The position numbers and the translations under genes are program-made. A stretch of DNA of 64,000 bases, taken from the NCBI GenBank assembly GCA_948567375.1, contig OX419755.1, forward strand, positions 49,791,001 through 49,855,000, in the 5' to 3' direction. Positions 11,160 through 22,601 of the stretch are shown here, piece after piece (within the stretch, counting starts at the first letter, position 1; each line of letters begins with the position of its first letter). The DNA is from Lunularia cruciata (taxonomy: Eukaryota; Streptophyta; Marchantiopsida; Lunulariales; Lunulariaceae). The notes beneath the pieces are model-generated. The model searched no databases, had not been told where the DNA came from, and saw only the letters and a program-made list of their open reading frames with translations.

Positions 11160-13523
11160 AGCACTAAAGGCTACGCCTAAGGTCTAGTGTGTATATCTCT
11201 CCATGGCATCATGTAACTTCCAATATAAGGCAATTCTAATAAAAAAAATGACTATAGCATCACATCCATCTCTTCTCTCGAGCATGCATTAGAGGTTCAC
11301 TAAATGCTCTTTTTACAAGCTCATAAGAGTCAAAACTATAGTCCCTCAATCTATCACTCATCAACTCCTTCTTTAGGAATCAAACAATTAGAGCCATGGA
11401 AGCACTAAATCTATCTAGAGGTGAGACAAGGAGCCAAACTAATGAAGTATATGAAGTACTAAGGGTATCTATTGGTGAAAAAAGTAGAGGATATATAGGT
11501 CCATGAGGATAGTTCTTGCAATAAGGAAGAGCCTCTCCATCCACAAATAATATATCTCAAATAGATAACCTAATTAGGTAAAAGTACTATATGATCTAAC
11601 CATAAAACCTTTAAACTCATCAAAATATCCATCCATCTCAGTGAGGCATGCCATGAAATGTGAACTAGTGTGAACTCTTGCCGGTAGATTGCCAAACTCC
11701 CACATAGAATGTAATTGGTCTCCATCACACTTTGGACCAATTGTCCATATGATCGCCTCAAAGTGAGAGATACAATACTCCATGAACTCTCTAATGCAAT
11801 GCTATGGAATAAACCATTAATTAATATTTGTGGTAAAATAGCACCATCCTCTCTTTATGGTCCCCAAACACAACTCCAAGAAAATGAGGTCTACTAGGAT
11901 CTCTCACAACTGCTGTACAACTCAAATCTAATACTAGAATATTCTTCCTCAAATCTATATGGAAAATGATACAAGCAATGAATAATCTAGATAAACTCAT
12001 CTTCTCTCTCAAAAAATTGAGTCTCTATAACTCATCACTCAAAGATGCCTTCTACTAAAAGCCATAAGCACTCATGGTAAATACCCCAAAAACTCAAAGG
12101 AGTTGCAATATCATCCATTGTGAGAGGTCTCCATGATACAATATATTCTCCCAAACACAAATAAGGCTCCTCTCGTGGGCCACCTACAAGAGTCAACCAA
12201 GTTTGATTGGATTGAGTAGCTCACAAAGAAGGTGCTCTCCCATCTGATGGAGTTGTTGTCTCTCTAGCATGATGCACTGCAAATGAAGAACTTGAAGTAT
12301 GTGGTGGTGGTGGGGGTGGTGTAAGGAGGACTCTCTCTATGGAAGGATCTTTAAATGGACCAAGGGTTTGAGTTCTGATATGTGTAAAAAAAGCCTTGCT
12401 CTTGGTCTGAGTCCTTGTATCAACTAAACTAGCCTCTCTTTAAGCCCTACCACACCATAAGGGTCATCACTATGATCTGTCTCACTCCTTACCTCCTTTG
12501 GAGAAAAACTCCAAGGATACTATAACATATCTGCCTCTAACCACTCTTTAGCCTCTTGGCAAGCATCCTCATATGCTACCCTAAGATTATCTAGCTGAGT
12601 ACTCACCTCATGTATTTCCCTCCCAATCTTCTCTAATAGTTTCATAGTAATGGAAAACTCTCTCATATACCATATCTTTTGAACTCAATATCCTCTACTC
12701 TCTCCTTGCTATCTCTCATGAGTCCTTCCAACTTAATGAGTCTCTCCACTCAAGCTCTCACATAACACTCTCTCTAACTAATAACTCTAACAAACTCTAC
12801 TAATTTCTTGCTTGTAGTAATCTACTCAATACATAAATGAATCTTCCTCTTTGCTAGTCTACTCTCTCTCAAACACAATGTGCCCCTCAAGCCAAAATTT
12901 CTCCTTCCTTTGTGCAACTATTCTCTCATGCTTAACTAGCCTACGCTTCCTCTCACTCAAAAGGTACTCACCTAGCCTAATATCCTCCTCTCTCTTTTTT
13001 TCTCTCTCTCTCTCTCACGAGAGCTCAACCCACTCTCATCCACAATGTGAATGTACCTCTCTTTAGGGATAATTGAAAGGTGATGGCAATGGAGGTGCTC
13101 AACTCTCTCTTTGTGTATACTATATGGATGATCATCATGCTCATGGGTACTAAGTTCTAGTACATCAACATTTGAGATGCATGGGGAGGATCATGAGGAG
13201 TGTGATCATCAAGGTGCTCACAATTCTTCAACCATATCAATCCAACAAAAAATACCATGTTAATTGAGAAAGGTTATCCAGGAGTTTGCAATAAAAAAAA
13301 ATCTATATGAATCTCAAAAATATACAAACATCTACATAAGGCTAGCTAACCCATAGTCAAAGATGCACTAAACTAAAACTAAACTATACTAAACCCTAAA
13401 CTCACCTGGCTGCTCATCATGTGCAAGCTCTTCCTTGTCTGCCCTCTTGTGAATATAAACATCCTCCTCTGCACCTCCAATGCTATAGACAATCTCATCC
13501 TCTTCAAGAAGTTCACTCTCCAT
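11160..13523 (-). pseudogene. Unidentified decayed multi-exon-like coding sequence with coiled-coil stretch
   Basis: On the minus strand, 13523-13406 looks like a first exon: an ATG, about 39 acidic codons beginning MESELLEEDEIVYSIGG, and a good splice donor (CCAG/GTGAGT). About 13060-12880 reads as a charged helix with GEYLLSERKRRLVKHERIV and then KFWLEGHIVFERE. Pieces at 12012-11821 (MREKMSLSRLFIACIIFH, VVFGDHKERMVLFYHKY) and 11783-11574 also look protein-like but are broken by stops. I do not recognise the family; a relic transposon-borne gene is likely. Confidence 0.3.
12975..13020. repeat. CT/T microsatellite
   Basis: A run of CTCTCT and poly-T (plus strand), reading as GAGAGA within the charged coiled-coil relic on the minus strand. 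It may be an expanded purine-rich coding stretch. Confidence 0.7.
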
Positions 13524-14559
13524 GAATAAATGAGTGAGAACCTATACCACATGGGTCACACAAAATTGTCTAGAATTTGGGTGCCCAAGCTACCTCTAGA
13601 CTAGAACAAGCTCCACCTCAATAGCCAACAACATAAGCTCATCTCAATCATAGTCCACTAGAGTAGATCGTGCCATCTTACTCTTCACTATGAGAATGAT
13701 GTTCCCAAGCAGAACTCTGGGTCATCATGCCAGAATAAGTAGTGAACACAAGAGCTCAAAAATTAGTCTAAATGCTAGATATGCACACTACCAATCTAGA
13801 TGCACACTCCTACTTGTCATATCTCTCATTGGAAACCAATCTTTCTACCATGCTCTACGGAATTGTCTTCCTCCTCTCATACCTAGTGGCAAAAAAAATG
13901 CTCTACAAATGTGAGATGTGGTGGGAAAAAAATCTCTACTATAGACTATCCCTCTATGAGTGTCCTTCTCCCAAGTGCATGCAAACTTTGTGCATTTTGC
14001 TACCTACAAATATGTCATTAAATATTTCAATAATTAACATCTCACACAAAAACCCAAGAAGCATTTCTTATGTTGTACAAACAAGCCCAAAAACCACATA
14101 GACCAAGCATGTCCGCCACACAGACCACATTTGCATAGCCCACGTGAACATAGTTTGCATGGCCCATATGCTTGGTTTGCATAGCCCGCTTTGGTTTATA
14201 TGGCATGTGTTGGTTTTTAGCTAGGCGGCTTCATGCGATTCTATAATTTGCAACTTAAATTAGACTTAGCAATTCAAGAAATATTTTTTCATTTGACAAA
14301 AATAAGCTAGAAACTTACATGGTGGTGAATTCTCAAGCCCAATGCATCCAAATCTATTTCATGAATGGACTCTATAGCTTCTTAAATCTGATCTTTATCC
14401 AACCAACACTACTTCACATATGGCATATAATCCACAATCATATGAAACCTGATCAACCAAGGTCCTTCAATTGTCTCTTCCATGTGTTTCATTTCAACTT
14501 CTCTCTCATACTCCTCAATTGCCATCTTGCTTGTCTTGCTTTTTTATCTTGCAATCATC
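13524..14559. other. Non-coding stretch with second ATGCAAA-type cluster
   Basis: No gene was seen. At 14105-14215 short words such as TTTGCATAGCCC and TTTGCATGGCCC alternate with GGTTTG, resembling the cluster near 10920-10990. The plus-strand frames here have no recognisable domain. Confidence 0.3.
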
Positions 14560-15260
14560 TCTCTTGCGTTGTGAAAAACTTGTATTCCTTGAAATTGGCA
14601 CTCTCCTCTCCTCTTGTCCCTCTACACCTCTCCTCTCTCTCACTCTCCTGCACCTATGTCTCTCACTCTCCTCTCTTCTCTTTTGCAATTTTCACCTACT
14701 CTCTCTTCCATTGTGAATGCTTTCTATCTTGAAATTCTCTCATCTCCTCTCTTTCTTGATTTACACCCGCATCTCTCATTGTGAATACTTTTTGTCCCAA
14801 AACTCTCTCCTTTCCTCTCTTTCCCAATTTGCACATGCACTCTCTCTCACTCCCGCACTTGCACTCTCTTGATTCTCCTCTCTTCTCTTTTCCCAACTTG
14901 CACTCTCTCTCACTACGAAATTTTTTTTCCCAAAACTCTCCTCTCCTGTCTTTCCCAATTCTTGCACCTGCACTTGCACCCCCTCCTTGCTACCACAAAA
15001 GGTTTTTATCCTCTCTTGGTCCTCTCTCTGATGTCTTTTTTTCCTCTCTCCTTCCTCTAAAACATGGACTCTATTTCTAGTTTCTATCAAATTTGAACTT
15101 CTCCTCTCTATTTTCCCTTGCCACGATTTCTCTCCCCAATTTGAATTTGTGCTACATTTGGGTCTTCTTTCATAAATTTACTTCCTCTTTTCCTTTTCCT
15201 TAAACTCTGTCTTCCCTTCTTCTTAAACCCTTTCCTCTTCCTTGTTCTCTTAAATTTGTC
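14560..15260. repeat. Long pyrimidine-rich tract with imperfect repeats
   Basis: About 700 bases of the plus strand are strongly biased to C and T (recurrent CTCTC, CTTTCCCAA, TTGCACTCTCT). Segments at about 14640-14700, 14800-14860, 14875-14935 and 14940-14990 repeat the pattern CTCTCCTCTC...TTTCCCAA.TTGCAC.TGCACTCTC. Open frames in it are low-complexity by-products. Confidence 0.6.
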
Positions 15261-15796
15261 CTCAATCTTGGCTAGCGGTCAACTATACATCCCCATTTTC
15301 TTGTACTAAACTCAAAATTTTATCTTCCATCCTGGTTAGCTAATATATGCTTGCTACCTCTCCCAAAAACTCACACTCTTGCTTGAATTTCCTTAAACTC
15401 TACAGATTTTGACCACTCTTCATCTCCACTAGCTTCTCTTCCTCTTTTTTATAGGTGTATGTTAGCATCTCTAAACTCTTCATGACACTTCAACCACCAA
15501 TGACATAACAACTATATTTGTTTGTGATCCAACCATTTAGCTCTTTCCTAAACTCCTCATGCTCTTCCTCTAGACATCATAATTTTTGTTGCTCTAGAAT
15601 TGGTGGATTCTTGACTTTCCTCACACCTTGCTTCTACCAAAATACTCACCTTCTCTTCCAAAAATACACGTGCATCACCTTTGCAAATGCACACACATAT
15701 TGCTCAACACACTAGGTTTACCATTCTAACTGAATACAACTAAAAAACTTAATGTATTCCACAATTTAACCAAGCCCAACTATAATATTTCATTCC

Positions 15797-15980
15797 AAGT
15801 GCATCAAACTCACTCAAAGTACATAAATAGACAGAGTATTCTAAGTGAATCAAACTCACTCAAAATTACATAACTAAAGTATTTTAAGTGAACCAAACTC
15901 ACTCAAAGTACATAAACATAGTTGGTTGAAACACATTAGGTTGAATCAAAACATACTCAAAGTACATAAAAATATTCCAT
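15797..15980. repeat. Imperfect tandem repeat, unit about 45 bp, about four copies
   Basis: Units begin near 15797, 15843, 15886 and, more diverged, 15941. The shared core is AAGTGAATCAAACTCACTCA followed by AAGTACATAA. No gene is seen between 15261 and 16039 apart from this array. Confidence 0.75.
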
Positions 15981-16039
15981 GGATCTGGAGGTCATAAAAT
16001 ATTTTACATTATGCATGATCTCATATGAGCAAAACAATC

Positions 16040-17520
16040 TTACATTACATAACTTCTAGTTTCTTCTTGTTTCTCTCCATGATACTCAAAGGCTACTTTG
16101 TCCACACTTTGCTCTTTGTTTCCTATATCTAAATCCAAATCATCACAATCCTCCTCTACCCAATTATCTACCATGTTAATCAAAAATTCTATACACATTG
16201 TCATCCATCTTAATAGATCTATATTTTGTCTTGGATCATTTAGTTGTACTCTTATTTCTTTGAGCAAATGCCATCTAGCTTTCAAAATTCCAATACAATG
16301 CTCATTTGCTACTCTAGCATATAGTAGACACATATTAAAATTAGCCTTATCGAGTGTTAGAGCTTGTTCTAAGGAGGGAACCAAATGTGTCATAGGAATA
16401 TAACCTAATCTCCTAAATAGGAATATAACCTAAATCTCCTAAAGAAATTGATGGTTCTCAAACAAGTTGCAATTTCCTGTGTATTCAAACCAGTCCATAT
16501 AGGTTTTTATTTTTATACATGCCAAGAACCTGACATCCTTGCATTGCCAATTCACAAAGTTATAAGTTGGATCCATACTTATTTGCATCTTACATACAAA
16601 AATATTACCATTTCAACATTATCAAAAACATTGAACACAACATTAATTCTTACCCGCAAAATGAATAATTCATCTTTTATCCTTGCATACCACTTGACCA
16701 TTAATAAAGTAAAATCCCTTTTGACAAAAAATATATTCCCAATCCACTTTGGGTCATTGCAACAATATCAGTAAAGTCCCATCCACTAGACCCACACACC
16801 CAAGGAATCCTTTTTGCACAAAAAATATAGAAATTCTTGACCTCTCTTCCATATCCAACCATTTTACCTCCTTGCCCAATATAGAAATAATTGCTATCAT
16901 TACTTGTTTTGTAAACACCAATGTAGAACTTGCACTAATCCCCCATAAATTTAACCCTCTTTTTAAGTTGCCATGATGACCAAACCTATCAAGAGAAAGT
17001 GCAACCTGCATCCACAAAGGAGTTTGTGTTCTTCTAGAGGCATTTCTAAACATTTTATGGTTTTGTACAACAATTACTAAATCTTGGAATGATGATAAAT
17101 CCATTCTAGTAAGTTGTCTAAACGCTTGAGCATCCAACCCTCAAAAATATTTCAATACAAACTCCTTGTTTTGTGTACATTGCATTCTAACTTATAGATA
17201 ATGAGATTTCAATGTATGATTCCACGTTGTAATGAGTACACCAATAGAATCTTCTTCATCATCCGCGCTCCATTCATTCCATTCAAGTAACTCCTTGAGA
17301 TAGTCACTCTCCATTTCCGCCCATAACATCAACCGGATTGATTTTGCAATTTGTAGAAGCATAATAATGCAAATGCTTATGCAAGGCATCCTTGATGGCT
17401 TGGATCTGACTATAATGCTTTTCGATTAAACTATAGAAATCACAAGTATTGAAAAAATTGTAAGGTACTTTAGAGTAAGGGGAGCTTGCAGTCACATGGT
17501 GTACCAAGATGAAGAGCAAA
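16040..17520 (-). pseudogene. PIF/Harbinger-type DDE transposase relic (HARBI1-like)
   Basis: Reading leftward from about 17520, short helical pieces are followed by an N-terminal region with FRQLTRMDLSSFQDLV and SLDRFGHHGNLKRG. Next comes the first catalytic-aspartate motif GCVGLVDGTLL at about 16775, a stop, then KVDWEYIFCQKG and INGQVVCKDK. After several more stops, the C-terminal motif LYARVANEHCIGILKARW near 16300 supplies the glutamate region. These motifs occur in order in DDE_Tnp_4 transposases. At least eight stops or frameshifts make it a dead relic. No terminal inverted repeats were identified. Confidence 0.75.
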
Positions 17521-17625
17521 GAGCAAGCATAAGGGAGAGCTCAGATTCCACCATCAAATTTGCACTCACATTGCCCTCACATGGTGTATCCAGAAGAGGA
17601 GCAAAGAGCAAGAGGAGCTCGTACA
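17492..17625. repeat. Short segmental direct repeat
   Basis: TCACATGGTGTA followed by GAGCAAAGAGCAAG occurs at about 17492-17530 and again at about 17577-17612, roughly 85 bases apart, each followed by GAGCTC. It overlaps the start of the transposase relic. Confidence 0.65.
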
Positions 17626-17832
17626 CATGCAAGGGAGACGTTGTGAACCAAAGCAAGTGTGGTGGTGATGTTAGACTCACAAGTTGGATTAGCTTTAGCT
17701 CTCTTAATGAATGTAATTAGAGAGAATTAAAATTCAATATCAGGCAACAATGTAAAATTAATATATGCAAATATATGTTGGAAATGTGCCATCCTGTATA
17801 TCATGATTTCAAGTCCCCATATAACTTTAACA

Positions 17833-18937
17833 ATAACAATTATAGAATTATTGTTATGGGTCCTCCAAAAGAACTTTTTGATCTCAGGTTTTACTATCCA
17901 TACAAGTTAAACCAGGTTACCTAAAAACTTCTATGGAATTTGACAGGTACCTAAATGCTATATTTGAACCCTCTATGGGGTGTCACCCCATAGAGGGTTT
18001 CAAAAATAAGAGTCCCAAATTCCTTTCCTTAGGAGGTCCAGTCAAACTTCTTATGGGGTCCCGAAATCCTTCCGTGGTCTCGCAAAAACTTTAACGGGAG
18101 AGGGTTACTCCCGTAAAGATTCCTTCTAATTTGAAATTGAAACACCCGTCTAATCCGTTGGACGTTCTTGTTTGATAACCTCTCCATCGCTTAAACCTAA
18201 ACATAACCTCTCCATCGCTCCATCGTGGATCAGGTTTTCCTCCAAGCTATGGGAATACGGATCCGTATAAAGTGCGCTGCTTTTGTGGCTGGTATGTATT
18301 TTTCCAGCTAGAAACTGGACTTCGTCCGCAGGCTAACCGATGAAAATGATTCGGAGTTACCGACCGTCTGTCCGACGATCCTCCGATTTCTATAACTTTC
18401 AGGGATTCATGTACAAAGATAATCATCTCAGAGGTTAGATACATCCCAAACTTGTAGAGAATTACTCCGAACTCATTATGGATCGCAAAATGACTTCCAC
18501 ATCTTCGTGTCCATCTACTAAACATAAAGATGCTTCATTTTGCTCAAATCAAGATATTTTGCTCTCGGATATTCCTCCAAGAGCAAACTGGGTACTATCA
18601 AATCATAGTCTGGAGGGATTTAAGAGAGTATACAACTTTAAGAGGCCTTACCTTCTGCTTTTGAAAAACTGCTAGATAGCTTTTGCTCGGAAAACTACCC
18701 TCTTCACCTTCTTCGAAAGAACTTCCGCTCTGGAGAAAATACATGGTTATACAGAGGACCTGAGAAACTCAGGTCTTTCAACTAGGCAATGGAATTTGCC
18801 TCAGCACTCATGAGCATTGAAACCTGAACTCTACTCCGATTCGTGGGGGCAATGATGAAGTCGTGTCACAGGTGGATTGCACCATGATCATCTCTCCGGA
18901 TGATCATGGTGCCTGAATTCTTTCACGTGACGTGAAA
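17833..18937. repeat. Cluster of short perfect inverted repeats
   Basis: At least seven perfect hairpins fall within 1.1 kb: 17833-17857 (8-bp arms), 17967-17999 (16-bp arms around a single T), 18094-18114 (7-bp arms), 18255-18268 (14-bp palindrome ATACGGATCCGTAT), 18757-18775 (8-bp arms, AAA loop), 18879-18912 (14-bp arms, TCTCCG loop) and 18921-18937 (8-bp arms TTTCACGT/ACGTGAAA). A direct repeat ATAACCTCTCCATCGCT occurs twice at about 18175-18222. I see no coding sequence that explains it. Confidence 0.7.
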
Positions 18938-21544
18938 TGTTTATTTGGTAAAACTTTGTTAAAAGATTAATCTGCAAAATATAAATTAATTTTTTAGAAT
19001 AAAAATTGTTAATCCTTATAAACTAAGGTTTCTATGACAGTCATAATCAAATAGAAATCTCTAGTTAGTAACTGCATCGTATTAAGTATGAGTTTTTTTC
19101 TTGAGGTAATATAATTAAATTTCTTATTCTCACTAGTAGAATGATAATTAAAACTGGAAAAACTATAAAAAAAAATTTAGAACCTAATTCAGTATCATTA
19201 TTTATTATTACGACTTTGTCAAAAACTTCACTATATCTAAGCTTATATCATCATTTTGATGACATGATCATATATTGCATCAAGATTTATCTTAATCGAT
19301 CTTAAATTAACTTTTTTAACATACTCATAAGTATATGAAATTTAACACTATATTTGACGTTACACTCTTAGTTCTATTTAATAAGAACATCGTTACGCCT
19401 CGGGAATAAGACCTGTAACTTCCATGGTATCCTTATGCCTAGGTGTCGCACTTCTAATTTTAATTGCAAATATCTATCTCCATTGAAATTTAATCTAAGA
19501 TTTCCATGGTAACTTTACTACTAGATATTATAGTTCTGATCCTGATTGAAATTATTGATCTCTTCTGCAGTTTAAGTCCATAGAATCACTAGAAGATCTG
19601 AAATGTTCGTGAAATCAATCAAGAAATGAATGTTGGGTAAACAACAACCACGATGCATAATAGAGTATAAGAATTTCTCTACTTACCCGCACATGTTAGA
19701 AGAAAGTACTGTTCACTAGGAGATGTAAACTCATGCGCCTTTGGGATAGTTGTGTTCTTTTTGCTGGACAGAATCGAATAAAAGTCAATAGATTGGTAAA
19801 GATCTCTTTGGACCGATTGTTTAGAGTCTTGACGCGGAGAATTAGCGAATCTCGTGCTGGCAAAGTGGCAGGGATCTTATTTGGGGGTTCTGTACTGTAC
19901 TATGGTGGACCTGGTGGCTTACGTCGTGTTCCATGCATGCAGTAGCCATGAAGGATTGACCACCAATGGCGAACCGGAGTTAGTAGGTAAGAGTCCCAGA
20001 GTTACGTTCTGTGATCCGGTTAGATACGATGTGCCTCTCTCTCTAGATCTAAACTCTGGTTGAGCGGAATCAGAGTTTAGAAGGCGGCGACCGCGTAGAA
20101 TGGGAAGGCCCCATCAAGTTGTGTAAGGAAAGGAGAAGATATAAATTATAGAGGATAAATTCCCAGACAGGAAATATCTCATCCCTTCCTTATTTTCATC
20201 ACCAAGTGAATGTATACCAATATGGTATTTGTAGGAGAAGATATTGAGAATAAGAAAACAGACTTCAGAATAAAAAGAAAGAACAAGTAGTAAATCTATT
20301 ACTAATCTTAATAGCTCGATTATATATATATGGTCCAATAAAAGTGACAAAATTTAAGTTATCGTACAAATATAGAATAAATCAATCTACTTTGAATGAT
20401 TTGTTTGAAAATCACCCAAAATATTGAAATTTCTCAAAAGTATTCCTTAGTCAAATGTGTTTAGTCATATAAATCATTGATGCTCTAGAAATCAGTCCTT
20501 CCAGGTCTAAACTCACCATTGAAAAATCTAAACAATAAATATGTCGATTTGAGTGAATAATCAACAGACGAGAATTATTTGACAAAAATGAATAATAAAA
20601 TTTCAAACTTAGTATAGAAAATTAAAGTTCATCTAAATACAAAGAATAAGCAAACAAGGTTTTAAAACAATTATTAGACAGAATTATTATTAACCCTTGA
20701 GTGAAAAGCTATTTAAAACAGTCAGTAGCTTTTGAACCGTGTACGTAGCAAAAGCTCATGTAGATTGAAATAATATGATTAACTTGGGTATAATTCAAAT
20801 ACATTATACTCCAAGTCAGAAGGTTATATATTTCTTATTATAAAATTACTCTCACCTTTCAATATTGTATATTTTGAAGGGGGGAAAAGCTCAGGACATC
20901 TTAAAATTTTATGCAAAATATAAACTAATAATCAAGAGTGAACTTATAGATCTAATATAAAAGAAAATCACTGTTTATTTGCAAATTGTGCATAAACATT
21001 TTCTATATAACGGGACCGCTAAATACAACTTCGGTTTCGTAAGGTTGCCTCCACTTTTGGATAAAATTAGAGGAAGACTTAGCGGATTTCACGAGTGTTT
21101 TCAATTTTAAAATGTGGATCTGGAGGAAATTTAGTAAAACTCCAAAGAATTTAGTTAAATATTTTCTCGCACTTGAATTCTGAAACTAAGCCGGAACGAA
21201 CGGATTACAATCCACGCTGGAAACTCAGAAGATGTGAATTTGTTGGTCAGGACTGCCATAGAAGACACTGGAAATGGAACGAATATAAAATGAAATGTGG
21301 CCAAATTCCACCTATTGTGAGGTTGCACTGACTTAGGTGATTGATTGAAGACCGGAGAGACCATCTAAAGCAGATCGAAAGCAAGATCCGCGCAATCCGC
21401 GTAATCCGCGTAATACATGTACTATCACAGTAAAAGGGTAGTAGCGGGGCTATTGGGATTGAATAAGAGGGCTGAAGAGTCGATGAGCGAGGAAGTCGAC
21501 GAGGACATTTTAAGGAGGAAGGAGGAAGAGCTGTGCTGTGGCTT
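18938..21544. other. AT-rich intergenic DNA upstream of the LEA gene
   Basis: No gene is seen. The stretch holds one member of a dispersed repeat (20049-20160). Just before the LEA leader at about 21380-21412 there are three near-tandem copies of ATCCGCG(T/C)A. I could not place a TATA box with confidence. Confidence 0.4.
20049..20160 (+). repeat. Dispersed GACCGCGTAG...GGGAAG-CCCC repeat, copy 1, with adjoining hairpin
   Basis: A perfect 10-bp inverted repeat (CTAAACTCTG/CAGAGTTTAG, 20049-20080) leads into GGCGACCGCGTAG and GGGAAGGCCCCATCAAG. The same core recurs near 47201, 47564, 47618, 48900 (inverted) and 61320 (inverted). Confidence 0.6.
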
Positions 21545-21618
21545 GAGGAGAATTGAGGATTGCAGAAGCGGAGCTGAAAAGGAGGAGAATTGAGGATTGC
21601 AGAAGCGGAGCTGAAAAG
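21545..21618 (+). repeat. 37-bp tandem duplication in the LEA gene leader
   Basis: Two exact 37-bp units (21545-21581 and 21582-21618) containing GGATTGCAGAAGCGGAGCTG lie 33 bases upstream of the ATG at 21651, so they are in the likely 5' untranslated leader. Both are purine-rich. Confidence 0.85.
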
Positions 21619-21650
21619 GAGGAGGAGAGTGGTTGAAGCCGTCGGAGGAG

Positions 21651-22601
21651 ATGTCGCACGAAGAGGAAAAGAGAGAAAAGGGAAGTAAGAAAGGCGAGGA
21701 TGGCGAAGAGTCGGGGGGAATTTTGGACACGATCGGAGATTTCGTTAGAGATGTGGGAGAGAAGATCGCGGAAACTTTCAGCTTTGGAAAGCCGGATGCG
21801 GATGTCACCGGCATCGATATTCCGCACATCAGTATGGACGAAGCGGAGATCGTGATCAGTGTGTTGATCAAGAATCCAAACCCTGTGCCTATACCGTTGG
21901 TCGACATCGAATACTTGATAGAAAGTGACAAGAGAAAGCTGGTCAGTGGATTAATTCCCGATGCCGGCACCATCCGCGCTCACGGTTCCGAAACTGTGAA
22001 AATCCCGGTTAAGCTTAATTTCAAGGACTTGACAGATACCTTTGAGGATATCAACCCAGGACAGATTGTGCCGTACCTTTTGAGAGTAACTTTGCACGTG
22101 GATGTCCCAATCATCGGCAGGATCAGCCTTCCGATGGACAAGGAAGGAGAGATCCCTATTCCTGAGAAACCAGATGTGGATCTCGAGAGAGTGAAATGGA
22201 CTCACTTGGATATGGACGAGACCGAGGCTGTTCTACATTTGAAGGTGAAGAACATGAACCCGTTCAAGATGGGAATCAAAAAATTCCAGTGTGCGATTAA
22301 CTTTGGGGATGTATCGATTGGGAAGGCAACTTTAGGAGAATCCAGTATGGTGACAGAGAAAGGACCCAACGGAGAGGTGGGAATCGGAAAGTTGCAAGTG
22401 CCTATTTCTTTTCGTCCGAAGGACTTCGGTTCAGCGTTGTGGGACATAGTTAGGGGGAGGAGCACCGGTTACGCGTTGCAAGGCTTTGTCGACGTGGATA
22501 CTCCTTTTGGTCCCATGCACATGCCTTTCCTCAGAGAAGGAGGCAAATGTAAGTTCCGGGGTGAAGACGAGGATGATGACGATCGGGACGATGATGAGTG
22601 A
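21651..22601 (+). CDS. LEA_2 (LEA14-like) protein with two WHy domains
   Basis: A single-exon, 316-aa protein. I chose the ATG at 21651 (MSHEEEKREK); the frame stays open 18 bases further up but only from a TTG. Residues 1-25 are highly charged, and 26-46 form an amphipathic helix (GILDTIGDFVRDVGEKIAE). Two WHy/LEA_2 domains follow, about 50-160 (NPNPVPIPLVDIEY) and about 180-300 (LKVKNMNPFKMGIKKF). The tail is acidic (EDEDDDDRDDDE). Known LEA_2 proteins with this layout are soluble, folded desiccation and osmotic-stress protectants, sometimes carrying two WHy repeats. No signal peptide or membrane segment is seen, so a cytosolic or nuclear place is inferred. The leader has a 37-bp duplication. 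Confidence 0.92.
   Translation: MSHEEEKREKGSKKGEDGEESGGILDTIGDFVRDVGEKIAETFSFGKPDADVTGIDIPHISMDEAEIVISVLIKNPNPVPIPLVDIEYLIESDKRKLVSGLIPDAGTIRAHGSETVKIPVKLNFKDLTDTFEDINPGQIVPYLLRVTLHVDVPIIGRISLPMDKEGEIPIPEKPDVDLERVKWTHLDMDETEAVLHLKVKNMNPFKMGIKKFQCAINFGDVSIGKATLGESSMVTEKGPNGEVGIGKLQVPISFRPKDFGSALWDIVRGRSTGYALQGFVDVDTPFGPMHMPFLREGGKCKFRGEDEDDDDRDDDE

Noticed and set aside
14781-15080. 99-codon plus-strand frame and its minus-strand counterpart
   Set aside because: Low-complexity translation of the pyrimidine tract; no protein features.
21425-21973. 182-codon minus-strand frame opposite the LEA gene start
   Set aside because: It is the antisense shadow of the LEA coding sequence, Ser/Pro/Leu-rich with no domain.
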